From the NCBI RefSeq assembly GCF_004785795.1, contig NZ_SRRO01000001.1, positions 3,410,001-3,474,000 of the forward strand: a stretch of 64,000 bases of DNA. The letters run 5' to 3'. This DNA comes from Nocardioides eburneiflavus. GTDB lineage: Bacteria; Actinomycetota; Actinomycetes; Propionibacteriales; Nocardioidaceae. Shown piece by piece: positions 28,517-35,695 of the stretch; within the stretch, counting starts at the first letter, position 1; every line of letters starts with the position of its first letter. Under the pieces are notes generated by a model. That model saw nothing but the letters and a program-made list of their open reading frames with translations, was not told the DNA's origin and did no database searches. The translations under genes and the position numbers were made by a program.

Positions 28517-29200
28517 TCATCCCGACGCCCGTCGGAGCTCGCGCACCTCTGCCCCCTGCACCTCGGGCCAGGTCAGGTCCGCGCGCCGCGGCGGGCGCGC
28601 GCCGCGGCGCACGACCACGCGGGCGCGACGCTCCAGCAGCTGGCCGCTGCCGGCCAGCGGACCGGTCCAGCTCGACTCCTCGACGCTCAGGCGGGCCTCG
28701 GCCCGCGGCCAGGCGCCGTGGACGACGAGCACCGCGGACCGGGTGCGCAGGCGCGAGTCGAGGATGCCCGCCGTGCGCTCGTCGACGGAGGCGGGTGGCC
28801 GCAGGACCACCACGCGCAGCACGTCGACCAGCGCGGCCGTGACCTCCAGCCAGTGCTCACCGGGGTCGGGCACCAGCACCGTGCGGGCGAGGTCGATCCC
28901 GAGCTCGGCAGCGGCCTCGGCGCCGAAGTCGGTGCAGCCTGCGAAGCCGACCCACTCCCCTGCCCGGGACGCCCCGGCAGCCAGTGCGAGGGCCAGCGAC
29001 GCCGTGTCGACGGAGTAGGTCGAGCCCGCGTGCATCGGGACCAGGTCGGCGATGCCGGGCAGGGTCGGGACCGGCTCGAGCGCAGGCCTGCGCTCCATCG
29101 CCGCGACCCGTTCGCGGAGCTGCTCGACCACCGATCGTCCCGGGTCGAGCCCCGGCGCCAGGCCCGACACGAGGTCGGTGACGGGGCGGGCGGAGGACAT
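28517..29200 (-). CDS. imuA': ImuA'-like mutasome protein
   Basis: A 227-residue protein weakly similar to RecA-fold ImuA/ImuA' proteins. Visible parts are a helical N-terminus, the strand-loop pattern GEWVGFAGCTDFG in the place of a P-loop but without Walker A residues, and LRVVVLRPP and SAVLVVHGAW beta strands. In mycobacteria ImuA' is essential for DnaE2-dependent mutagenesis and binds ImuB. ATG 29200 is preferred to ATG 29218, because the latter lies inside the LexA box and a -10 box stands six bases before 29200, making the mRNA leaderless. First gene of the operon. Confidence 0.82.
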   Translation of the reverse strand: MSSARPVTDLVSGLAPGLDPGRSVVEQLRERVAAMERRPALEPVPTLPGIADLVPMHAGSTYSVDTASLALALAAGASRAGEWVGFAGCTDFGAEAAAELGIDLARTVLVPDPGEHWLEVTAALVDVLRVVVLRPPASVDERTAGILDSRLRTRSAVLVVHGAWPRAEARLSVEESSWTGPLAGSGQLLERRARVVVRRGARPPRRADLTWPEVQGAEVRELRRASG

Positions 29201-29206
29201 GTCCCC

Positions 29207-29235
29207 ATGATCGAACATGCGTTCGAACGAGTCAA
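29207..29235 (-). promoter_or_regulatory. Promoter of imuA'-imuB-dnaE2
   Basis: On the minus strand, TTGACT (29230-29235), 17-bp spacer, GATCAT (29207-29212), then six bases to ATG 29200. The LexA box fills the spacer, so bound LexA would block RNA polymerase. Confidence 0.6.
29211..29226. promoter_or_regulatory. LexA binding site (SOS box)
   Basis: TCGAACATGCGTTCGA: a perfect 6+6 palindrome with a four-base centre, matching the actinobacterial/Bacillus-type SOS box CGAAC-N4-GTTCG. It lies within the promoter of the mutasome operon and about 110 bp from the divergent phospholipase-D-like gene. Confidence 0.9.
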
Positions 29236-29297
29236 GCGAGAGGTGCGCTTGAGGCCCCTCCCGGGCGCGGCGTCGGTCGAGCCGCCCAGGGGATGCC

Positions 29298-29303
29298 TAT
29301 GCT
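29298..29303 (+). promoter_or_regulatory. Candidate -10 box of the secreted phospholipase-D-like gene
   Basis: TATGCT, 31 bases before GTG 29335, with an AAGGGGGA ribosome site between. -35 unclear. Confidence 0.35.
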
Positions 29304-29334
29304 GACACGGCTCATCTCGCAAGGGGGACTGGTC

Positions 29335-30792
29335 GTGACGAAGTTGTCGGTGCTCGTGGGGAGCATCTGCCTGGTGCTGTCGACGCTGGGCGGTGCCGCG
29401 CCCGGAGCGGTCGCGGCGCAGCCCGGCACCGCCGCCGCGAAGCCCGGCATCGCCGGCGAGAAGCCGGGGACGTCGAAGAAGTGGAAGGCGCCCAGCGGAC
29501 CGTTCTTCAACGACCCGCACCGCGCGAAGGGCCACTTCCGCATCGAGCGCAAGGTCATCGACACCATCGATCGCACCCGCAAGGGCTCCACCATCCGGAT
29601 CGCGATCTACTCCCTGGACCGCCTCAACGTGGCGCGGGCCCTCGTGGCCGCCCACCGTCGTGGCGTCAGGGTGCAGATGCTCCTCAACGACCACTGGGAG
29701 AACGCGGCCGTGCGGACCCTCCGCGCCGAGGTCGGCAAGAACCCGCGGCGCAACAGCTTCGTCTACAAGTGCCGCCAGAGCTGTCGCGGCGCGGCCAACG
29801 AGTTCAACAACCTGCACTCGAAGTTCTACCTCTTCAGCCAGGCAGGGCGGTCGAAGGACGTGGTGGCGGTCGGCTCGGCCAACATGACGCGCAACGCCGC
29901 GATCCACCAGTGGAACGACCTCTACTTCACCGACGGTGACCACGAGCTGTTCCGCCAGTTCGTCGGGCTGTTCAACGACATGCGCAAGGACCACGACACC
30001 CGCCAGGAACCGATCGCGTTCTGCGGCGTCGCGCTCACCGGCGTCTGCGACGACTCGGTCGACAAGCACACGGCGGTCGCGTTCCCGCGGGTCTCGAGGC
30101 CGAAGGACGACCTGGTGGTCCACCTGCTCGACCGAGTCCGGTGCCTGACTCCCGACCCCGGGACCGGCAAGGTGAAGCGCACCCGCCTGGCCCTGTCGAT
30201 GCACACCATGCGCGGCGCCCGCGGCGACTACCTCGCCGAGGCCATCCGGCAGAAATGGGTTCAGGGCTGCGACGTGCGGGTGACCTACGGCCTCATCGGC
30301 TACCACACGAAGGGCGTCATCGCCGCTCCGACCAAGCGCGGTCGCATCCCGCTCCGCTCGACAGGCATGGACTACAACCTCGACGACAACTTCGACCTCA
30401 ACAACGACGGCGTCGACGACCTCATCCTCGACTACTACAGCCACCAGAAGTACCTGGTCGTCCAAGGCACCTACAACGGCGTGCCGGACTCGTCGATGGT
30501 GCTCACCGGCTCGGTCAACTGGTCGAGCCTCAGCACGGCCAACGACGAGGTGTGGTTCACCGTGCGCGGGGCCGTCGTGGCGAAGAAGTACCTGACGAAC
30601 TTCAACTACCAGTGGGACCACGCCCGCAACTCGCGCAACGCCTACACCACGTCGTACGCCAACTTCCGGGTCCGCCGCACGGTGACCGACCCGGACGGGA
30701 CGACCCGTACGGTCTGGCGGACCGTGCGGCGTCCCGTCACCACCGTCGAGCGCGACCCCTACCTGAAGGGCCCCTACTGGGAGGACGACTGA
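29335..30792 (+). CDS. Secreted phospholipase D-like domain protein
   Basis: A 485-residue exported protein. GTG 29335 follows AAGGGGGA and gives a clean signal peptide (MTKLSVLVGSICLVLSTLGG, then Ala-rich). Two PLD-like half-domains are visible: LHSKFYLF followed by GSANMTRN, and SHQKYLVV followed by LTGSVNWSS. Each provides HxK and a downstream Asn/Ser, so the active site looks intact, though the Asp of a classic HKD is less clear. Just before the second HxK is DLNNDGVDDL, a calcium-binding-type loop. The family includes phospholipases and nucleases; which applies is unknown. Its last 19 bases overlap the convergent EEP gene. Confidence 0.83.
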   Translation: MTKLSVLVGSICLVLSTLGGAAPGAVAAQPGTAAAKPGIAGEKPGTSKKWKAPSGPFFNDPHRAKGHFRIERKVIDTIDRTRKGSTIRIAIYSLDRLNVARALVAAHRRGVRVQMLLNDHWENAAVRTLRAEVGKNPRRNSFVYKCRQSCRGAANEFNNLHSKFYLFSQAGRSKDVVAVGSANMTRNAAIHQWNDLYFTDGDHELFRQFVGLFNDMRKDHDTRQEPIAFCGVALTGVCDDSVDKHTAVAFPRVSRPKDDLVVHLLDRVRCLTPDPGTGKVKRTRLALSMHTMRGARGDYLAEAIRQKWVQGCDVRVTYGLIGYHTKGVIAAPTKRGRIPLRSTGMDYNLDDNFDLNNDGVDDLILDYYSHQKYLVVQGTYNGVPDSSMVLTGSVNWSSLSTANDEVWFTVRGAVVAKKYLTNFNYQWDHARNSRNAYTTSYANFRVRRTVTDPDGTTRTVWRTVRRPVTTVERDPYLKGPYWEDD

Positions 30793-31976
30793 GGTCCACC
30801 CGCGTCCGCTCCGCGTCGAGCGGGGAACACCAGGCGCGCCACCACGCCGGCGTGGTCCGAGGGCCACAGTCCCGACGCGGTCATGTCGGCCGGCTCGTCG
30901 CCGACGATGTGGGCGCGGGCGGCCTTGACGTCCCGGCTGTGCAGGACCAGGTCGATCCGTGAGGTGAGTGGGTTGTCCGGGTCGGTGAGGGTCGCGCCGA
31001 GGCAGCAGGTGAACCCGGGGTCGCCGGGGTGGGTCCGCGGCCACGCGTCGGCGCCCACGCCGGCCAGCAGCTGCGAGTACGCCGGGGCGTCGGGGGCACG
31101 TGAGTTGTAGTCGCCGACGTAGACCATCGGCAGCTCGCCGATCCGGGACGCCAGGTCCGCCTGCGCGGCGAGGAGCTCGCGCGCCTGGGCGACCCGGAGC
31201 TGCTCGGCATCGAGGCCGGGGAGGCCGAAGGCCTCGAGGTGGGAGTTGACGAACCGGAACGACGCCTTGCCGACGCCGACGTCCGCCGAGCCCCAGCCGC
31301 GGGCGACCGGCAGCAGCGCCCCGCCGACGGGGAAGCGGATGATCACCTGGAACGTCCCGGTGCGGGCGTTCGTGGTGCGCACGTCGTCGCGGGCGATGAT
31401 CACGTCACGGTCGGCCAGTCGCACCGCACGGGTCGGGAATGTGGCCGAGGGGCTGGCCAGGACCGGGATGGGCGGCGAGGAGAAGTTGTGTGCGGTGGCG
31501 CCGGCGACCTCGCGGTAGTCGGCACCACGCTCGGCCAGTGCGTCGAGCAGCAGGTCGAGGAAGTCGTACGCCACGGTCGGGTCGCTCGCCACGCCGGTCG
31601 CGGGGTCGTAGGCGAACGTGGTCCAGGTCGTGACCTCCTGGAGGCCGACCACGGCCGGGGCGGCCGCGACGATCTCGTCGGCCATCGCGGCCATCCGCTC
31701 GGCCGGACGCGTCGCCTGGACCGCTGCCCAGGTCTGGGTGGCGGCGCCCACGATCGCAGCGCTGTTGCCGGAGCCGAGCGCCGCCAGGACCGGTCCGAGC
31801 TCGGCGCCGAGGTAGAGGTTGCGCGTCATCACCGTGGCCGTACGCGCCGGGGTGCCGGCCGCCCCGGCGCCGGGAGGCCCCGCATGGACGCTGGTGCCGG
31901 ACGCCAGGGCGGTGCCCAGGGCGAGGGCGGAGGCGAGGAGGCCGATCAGGACGTGGTGGCGGCGCGGTCCGGTCAT
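30774..31976 (-). CDS. Secreted endonuclease/exonuclease/phosphatase-family protein
   Basis: A 400-residue protein with an N-terminal signal sequence (basic MTGPRRHH, hydrophobic VLIGLLASALALGTALA). The EEP fold follows: VMTRNLYLGAEL, the metal ligand Glu in VVGLQEVTTW, YVGDYNSRAPDA (DxN) and the terminal WPSDHAGV (SDH). This set supports a metal-dependent phosphodiesterase. Family members cut DNA, sphingomyelin or phosphoinositides, and the extracellular location argues for nutrient scavenging or lipid turnover. ATG 31976 is chosen because the upstream open frame has no family sequence. It ends within the tail of the convergent phospholipase-D-like gene. Confidence 0.87.
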   Translation of the reverse strand: MTGPRRHHVLIGLLASALALGTALASGTSVHAGPPGAGAAGTPARTATVMTRNLYLGAELGPVLAALGSGNSAAIVGAATQTWAAVQATRPAERMAAMADEIVAAAPAVVGLQEVTTWTTFAYDPATGVASDPTVAYDFLDLLLDALAERGADYREVAGATAHNFSSPPIPVLASPSATFPTRAVRLADRDVIIARDDVRTTNARTGTFQVIIRFPVGGALLPVARGWGSADVGVGKASFRFVNSHLEAFGLPGLDAEQLRVAQARELLAAQADLASRIGELPMVYVGDYNSRAPDAPAYSQLLAGVGADAWPRTHPGDPGFTCCLGATLTDPDNPLTSRIDLVLHSRDVKAARAHIVGDEPADMTASGLWPSDHAGVVARLVFPARRGADAGGPQSSSQ

Positions 31977-32059
31977 CCTCGGACCGTGGCACCACGGTGG
32001 GCGGCGGACAAGCCCCATTTCGGGGGCAACGGTGAGACGTTCCCGCCCGGGTGCGAGGG

Positions 32060-32857
32060 TCAGGCGGCGGGGACCGGCTCGGACAGGCCCGCCCGCAGTC
32101 GGGCGAGGACGCGCGTCAGGATGCGGGAGACCTGCGCCTGCGTGAGCCCGACGAGCTCGGCGATCTCCTGCTGCGTGTGCTCGTCGACGAAGCGCCACTG
32201 GAGGATGCGCTGCTCGCGCTCGGAGAGAGTGCTGACGGCGGTGCCCAGCACCAGCCTGGCCTCCACGGAGGCCAGGGCGGTGTCGTCCCAGCCCAGCAGG
32301 TCGGCGATCGTGTCCGTGCCGTTGCCCGTGGGGCTGTCGATGGAGGTCGGCCGGAAGCAACCCGAGGCGGCGAGCGCCTCGATGACGTCGTCGAGGTCGG
32401 CCTCGAGGTGGGCGGCGACCTCGGTGGCGCGTGGCGAGCGTCCCAGGTGCGCCTCGAGGACGGGCTGGGCGCGCTGGATGCGCGCCTGCAGGTCCTGCAC
32501 CCGGCGGGGCACGCGGATCATCCAGCCCGCGTCGCGGAAGTGGCGGCGCAGCTCGCCGCGGATGGTCGGGACGGCGTAGGACAGGAAGTCGTGCCCGGCG
32601 GAGGCGTCGAAGCGCTGGGCCGCCTTGGTGAGGCCGACGAGGGCGACCTGCTGGAGGTCCTCGAGGTCGATGCCGCGGTTGCGGTAGCGGGCGGCCATGG
32701 AGCGGGCCATCGCGAGGTTGGCCTCGATCAGCTCGTCGACCGGCCGCTGTCGCTCGCCCGCGGAGCTCGTGTCGCGCAACCCGGCGACGACGCTGGTCGT
32801 ACGCGTGGCGCGTGCCTGGCTGCGGAGGGGAGTCGGGGGCATCGCGAGCGTTGTCAC
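32060..32857 (-). CDS. SigB/SigF-family RNA polymerase sigma factor
   Basis: A 265-residue alternative sigma factor of the SigB/SigF/SigG group, usually for general stress. Region 2 is ANLAMARSMAARYRNRGID, DLQQVALVGLTKAAQRFD and FLSYAVPTIRGELRRHFRD. Region 3 follows, and region 4 ends with a helix-turn-helix TQQEIAELVGLTQAQVSRIL. GTG 32857 has AAGGAG a few bases upstream. No anti-sigma or anti-anti-sigma gene lies beside it, which is unusual for this group; control must come from elsewhere or at transcription. The tandem repeats in the divergent region (32995-33023) are possible operators. Confidence 0.92.
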   Translation of the reverse strand: MTTLAMPPTPLRSQARATRTTSVVAGLRDTSSAGERQRPVDELIEANLAMARSMAARYRNRGIDLEDLQQVALVGLTKAAQRFDASAGHDFLSYAVPTIRGELRRHFRDAGWMIRVPRRVQDLQARIQRAQPVLEAHLGRSPRATEVAAHLEADLDDVIEALAASGCFRPTSIDSPTGNGTDTIADLLGWDDTALASVEARLVLGTAVSTLSEREQRILQWRFVDEHTQQEIAELVGLTQAQVSRILTRVLARLRAGLSEPVPAA

Positions 32858-32994
32858 GAGGTCTCCTTCGGGGGGTGTGGGTCGATGGTCGCTGCGCCGT
32901 TGGGTGCGCACGACGATCCTGACCGGGGGCCGACCGTCCCGACAGCCGAAAAGCGAAGACCTTGGACAAACCATGGACAGACGGTCCGTCGGGT

Positions 32995-33023
32995 AAAGGT
33001 TGACGAAAGGTTGACGACAACCT
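32995..33023. repeat. Tandem 11-bp repeat plus inverted repeat in the sigma-factor upstream region
   Basis: AAAGGTTGACG occurs twice in tandem (32995-33005, 33006-33016). The second copy runs into an inverted repeat AGGTTG-ACGA-CAACCT (33008-33023). Each copy contains TTGACG, which also resembles a -35 box. It lies between the divergent sigma-factor gene and the 66-residue gene and may be a regulator site for either. Confidence 0.5.
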
Positions 33024-33064
33024 CCGTGGTCTCGTCCGGTGCTGGGGCATCCTTGTCCGCAGCG

Positions 33065-33081
33065 AGGGGCGTGGGGCCCCT
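33065..33081 (+). promoter_or_regulatory. Stem-loop just upstream of the 66-residue gene
   Basis: AGGGGC-GTGGG-GCCCCT, a perfect 6-bp stem with a 5-base loop, about 20 bp before ATG 33102 and just upstream of the GGGGAG ribosome site. It could tune translation or be chance in GC-rich DNA. Confidence 0.3.
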
Positions 33082-33101
33082 GGCGACACAGGGGAGACAT
33101 C

Positions 33102-33302
33102 ATGAACGACGAGGTACGGGACCACCTGACAGCAGCGGGGCAGCGCATCGTGCTCGCGGACGTGCTGCGACAGGACGCGCTCACCGACGTACGTGCACTG
33201 CTGAACGGGGGCGGCGCGGACATGTCGATCGCCGACGCCGCCCGGTGGACGGCGCTCCCGGAGCCGGAGCTGCGGCGGCTGCTCGACGAGACGCCGGGCT
33301 GA
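33102..33302 (+). CDS. Small hypothetical protein (66 aa), possible helix-turn-helix
   Basis: ATG 33102 follows GGGGAG at suitable spacing. The 66-residue product is soluble and helical; the C-terminal part, SIADAARWTALPEPELRRLL, has the shape of a helix-turn-helix (small residues at the turn, hydrophobic spacing), but no family is recognised. It is divergent from the sigma-factor gene and 91 bp before the jetA-like gene. A role as regulator of either neighbour is possible. Confidence 0.55.
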   Translation: MNDEVRDHLTAAGQRIVLADVLRQDALTDVRALLNGGGADMSIADAARWTALPEPELRRLLDETPG

Positions 33303-33393
33303 ACCGGCTGGGCCACCCGGCTCCACGTGCTGTCCGAGCCCTTTGCCATGCTTGCGCACCGACCACAGGCAGGCAGGAAGCGGGGACCGGACG

Positions 33394-34893
33394 TTGAGCG
33401 GGATCGCAGGCGAGCTCGCGCGCGTCAAGGGAGCCTTCGCGCAACCCACGCTGACCCTCCTGCACCAGCGCCAGGCGCCCGTGGTGATCACGATCTTCCG
33501 CACCGCGTTCGGTCGCAGCAACAACCCGATCCCCACCGCCCGGCTGCACACGCAGGTCGAGGAGCACCTCGCCGCGATGCGGGTGGCGGGGGAGCAGGAC
33601 GTCCCGACCGGCAGCGGCCGGGAGATCTGCCAGCGCTGGATGCGCGGGCAGTGGTTGGTGCGCTCGCTCGACGATGCGGGCCACGAGGTCTACGCGCTGA
33701 CCTCGCACGCCCAGCAGGCACTCGAGCTGGTGAAGAACCTGGCGCGTGACCGGGCCACGCTCAGCGAGCACCGGGTCGCGACCATCCTCGGCACGGTCCG
33801 GCGCTTCAACTCCGAGGCGAACCCGGACCGTACGGCGCGCGTCTCGATCCTCAACGCGGAGATCGCGCGACTCCGAGCTGAGCGCGACCGCCTGGTCGAC
33901 GGCGGGGACCTGGCCGGGGCCACCGAGGACTACATGCTCGAGGGGTTCACCGAGCTGCTCTCCCTGATCTCCGCGCTGCCGAGCGACTTCGCCCGGGTCG
34001 AGGAGCGCTTCGCGACGATCCGCTCGGAGATCTTGTCGGCGTTCCGGGCCGAGGACCGGCCGGCCGGCGAGGTGATCGACGACTACCTCGCCCGCGCCGA
34101 CGCCCTGATGACCGCGACCCACGAGGGTCGTGCCTTCGAGGGGGCGTTCGCGCTGCTGCGCGACGACGCCCTGGTGACGCAGCTGCGGGAGGACCTGACC
34201 GCCCTGCTCGAGCACCCGCTGTCCGACCGGATCCTCAGCGACGCCGACCGCGCCGAGCTGCGCGGCACGGTGCGGCTGGTGCGCGACGGCCTCGACCGGG
34301 TCCTCGCGCAGCGCTCCCGGGTGACCGCCACCCTCAAGGAGTACATCGTCTCCCACGACGCGGCCCGCGACCGCGAGCTCGAGCAGACCCTGCGCCAGGT
34401 GGAGGCCGAGCTGATGACCTGGATGGCGACCACCGGCCCGCGCGCCACCCACGACGTCGCGCTCCTGCCCGCACGAGCTGGCGTCGAGCACCTCCGCGAG
34501 CGCTTCCACGACCCCGCGGACGACGTCCTCCCCGACCGCATCAGCACGCCGGACCCGGCTCTCGCGCCCCCGGTCTCGCTCGAGGAGCTCGTGGCGCAGG
34601 GCGGACCCCGGCTGGCGACGCTGCGCGAGCGCCTCGACGCCGCGACCACCTCGCTGCTCCCGGTGGCCTCCCTCGGCGCCCTGTTCGACGACCTGGAGCC
34701 GTCCCTGCGTCGTCCGGTCGAGATCTTCGGCCTCCTGCACCTCGCCGCCGACCGGGCCTGGCCCTCCGAGGAGGCCGTGGAGCCCTTCGCGGCCGTACGC
34801 CCCGACGGCAGCCAGCGGACCTTCGCCGTGCCCCGCACCCCCCTGCCCGACCCCGACCGGCCGACCCCGCACGAGACGGAGGAGCGCGCATGA
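33394..34893 (+). CDS. jetA: JetA/MksF-like protein (DUF3375), kleisin subunit of a Wadjet-type SMC complex
   Basis: A 499-residue protein of the DUF3375 family. In type I Wadjet (JetABCD) and MksBEFG complexes this kleisin-like subunit bridges the SMC heads and binds JetB. Typical parts are the opening LSGIAGELARVKGAFAQPT, LTLLHQRQAPVVITIFRTAF, GREICQRWMRGQWLVR, DYMLEGFTELLSLISALP and VEIFGLLHLAADR. The likely start is TTG 33394, where family similarity begins and a GGGGA lies about nine bases upstream; ATG 33343 would add 17 residues without family sequence. Its stop overlaps jetB (ATGA). First of three coupled genes. Confidence 0.9.
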   Translation: MSGIAGELARVKGAFAQPTLTLLHQRQAPVVITIFRTAFGRSNNPIPTARLHTQVEEHLAAMRVAGEQDVPTGSGREICQRWMRGQWLVRSLDDAGHEVYALTSHAQQALELVKNLARDRATLSEHRVATILGTVRRFNSEANPDRTARVSILNAEIARLRAERDRLVDGGDLAGATEDYMLEGFTELLSLISALPSDFARVEERFATIRSEILSAFRAEDRPAGEVIDDYLARADALMTATHEGRAFEGAFALLRDDALVTQLREDLTALLEHPLSDRILSDADRAELRGTVRLVRDGLDRVLAQRSRVTATLKEYIVSHDAARDRELEQTLRQVEAELMTWMATTGPRATHDVALLPARAGVEHLRERFHDPADDVLPDRISTPDPALAPPVSLEELVAQGGPRLATLRERLDAATTSLLPVASLGALFDDLEPSLRRPVEIFGLLHLAADRAWPSEEAVEPFAAVRPDGSQRTFAVPRTPLPDPDRPTPHETEERA

Positions 34894-35693
34894 GCGTCCA
34901 CACCCACCCGGAGACGGAGACCGGGACGGGGATCGACCCGGAGACCGACCGGGAGCTCGCGCCGGAGGTCGACACGGAGGTCGACGACGAGGTGCTCCAC
35001 GACTCGGTGTCCCTCTTCGAGGGCGACGAGGGCGGCCTCGAGTACGCCCAGCGGCGCGCCCTCGTGACGCTGCTCAAGCAGCGCTTCATCAGCGCACGCA
35101 CCCACCCGCGGGACTGGACCGTGCTCGTCGAGCACGAGCGCTTGCTCCGCTCGCGGCTCAACGACCTCTTCCTCGACCTGCAGGTGGACCGCGCCCGTGA
35201 GGTCGCGTGGAAGCGGCAGGCGACCTCCGAGACGGGGAGCCGCTTCCCCACCATGCTCTACGACGCCGCGTGGTCGCGCGAGGAGACGCTGGTGCTGGTC
35301 CACCTGCGCGACCGGCTCCGCGCCGGCCTCGCGAGCGGCGACCTGCGCGTGTTCGTCGACCGCGAGGACGTCGTCGGCTACGTCGCGAGCTTCCGCCCCG
35401 CGCACGCCACGGATGTCGCCGGCGACGACAAGCGGGCACGCAACGCGGTCGCCAGCGTCGTGAAGTCCGGGCTGCTGATCCCGACCGCCACCGATGAGCG
35501 GTTCGAGATCAGCGAGGCGGTGGAGCCGTTGATCCCGCTGGAGCTCCTGCAGGACCTCCTGGCGGCGCTGGTCGCGGCCAACAGCAACGAGGTCCCTGCG
35601 GCCGACGACCCGGACGACCTGTTCGACGACGTCCCGGACGCGGCCGGAAGCACAACCGGAACCACAGCGGGCACGACAGCAGGGGAGCAGTGA
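34890..35693 (+). CDS. jetB: JetB/MksE-like protein (DUF4194)
   Basis: A 267-residue protein of the DUF4194 family, the winged-helix KITE subunit (MksE/JetB) that pairs with the kleisin. A disordered acidic, Thr-rich N-terminus (residues 1-35) precedes the domain, which contains LVTLLKQRFISARTHPRDW, LNDLFLDLQVDRAREVAWKRQ and LLIPTATDERFEISEAVEPLIPLELLQDL. The C-terminus is acidic and Thr/Gly-rich. ATG 34890 overlaps the jetA stop; its own stop lies just before the jetC ATG with an AGGGGAG site inside its end, so the complex is made from one transcript with coupled translation. Confidence 0.9.
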   Translation: MSVHTHPETETGTGIDPETDRELAPEVDTEVDDEVLHDSVSLFEGDEGGLEYAQRRALVTLLKQRFISARTHPRDWTVLVEHERLLRSRLNDLFLDLQVDRAREVAWKRQATSETGSRFPTMLYDAAWSREETLVLVHLRDRLRAGLASGDLRVFVDREDVVGYVASFRPAHATDVAGDDKRARNAVASVVKSGLLIPTATDERFEISEAVEPLIPLELLQDLLAALVAANSNEVPAADDPDDLFDDVPDAAGSTTGTTAGTTAGEQ

Positions 35694-35695
35694 GC

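Noticed and set aside
23455-28842. 1,795-residue open frame on the plus strand
   Set aside because: Antisense shadow of dnaE2 and imuB, low-complexity composition, no family sequence.
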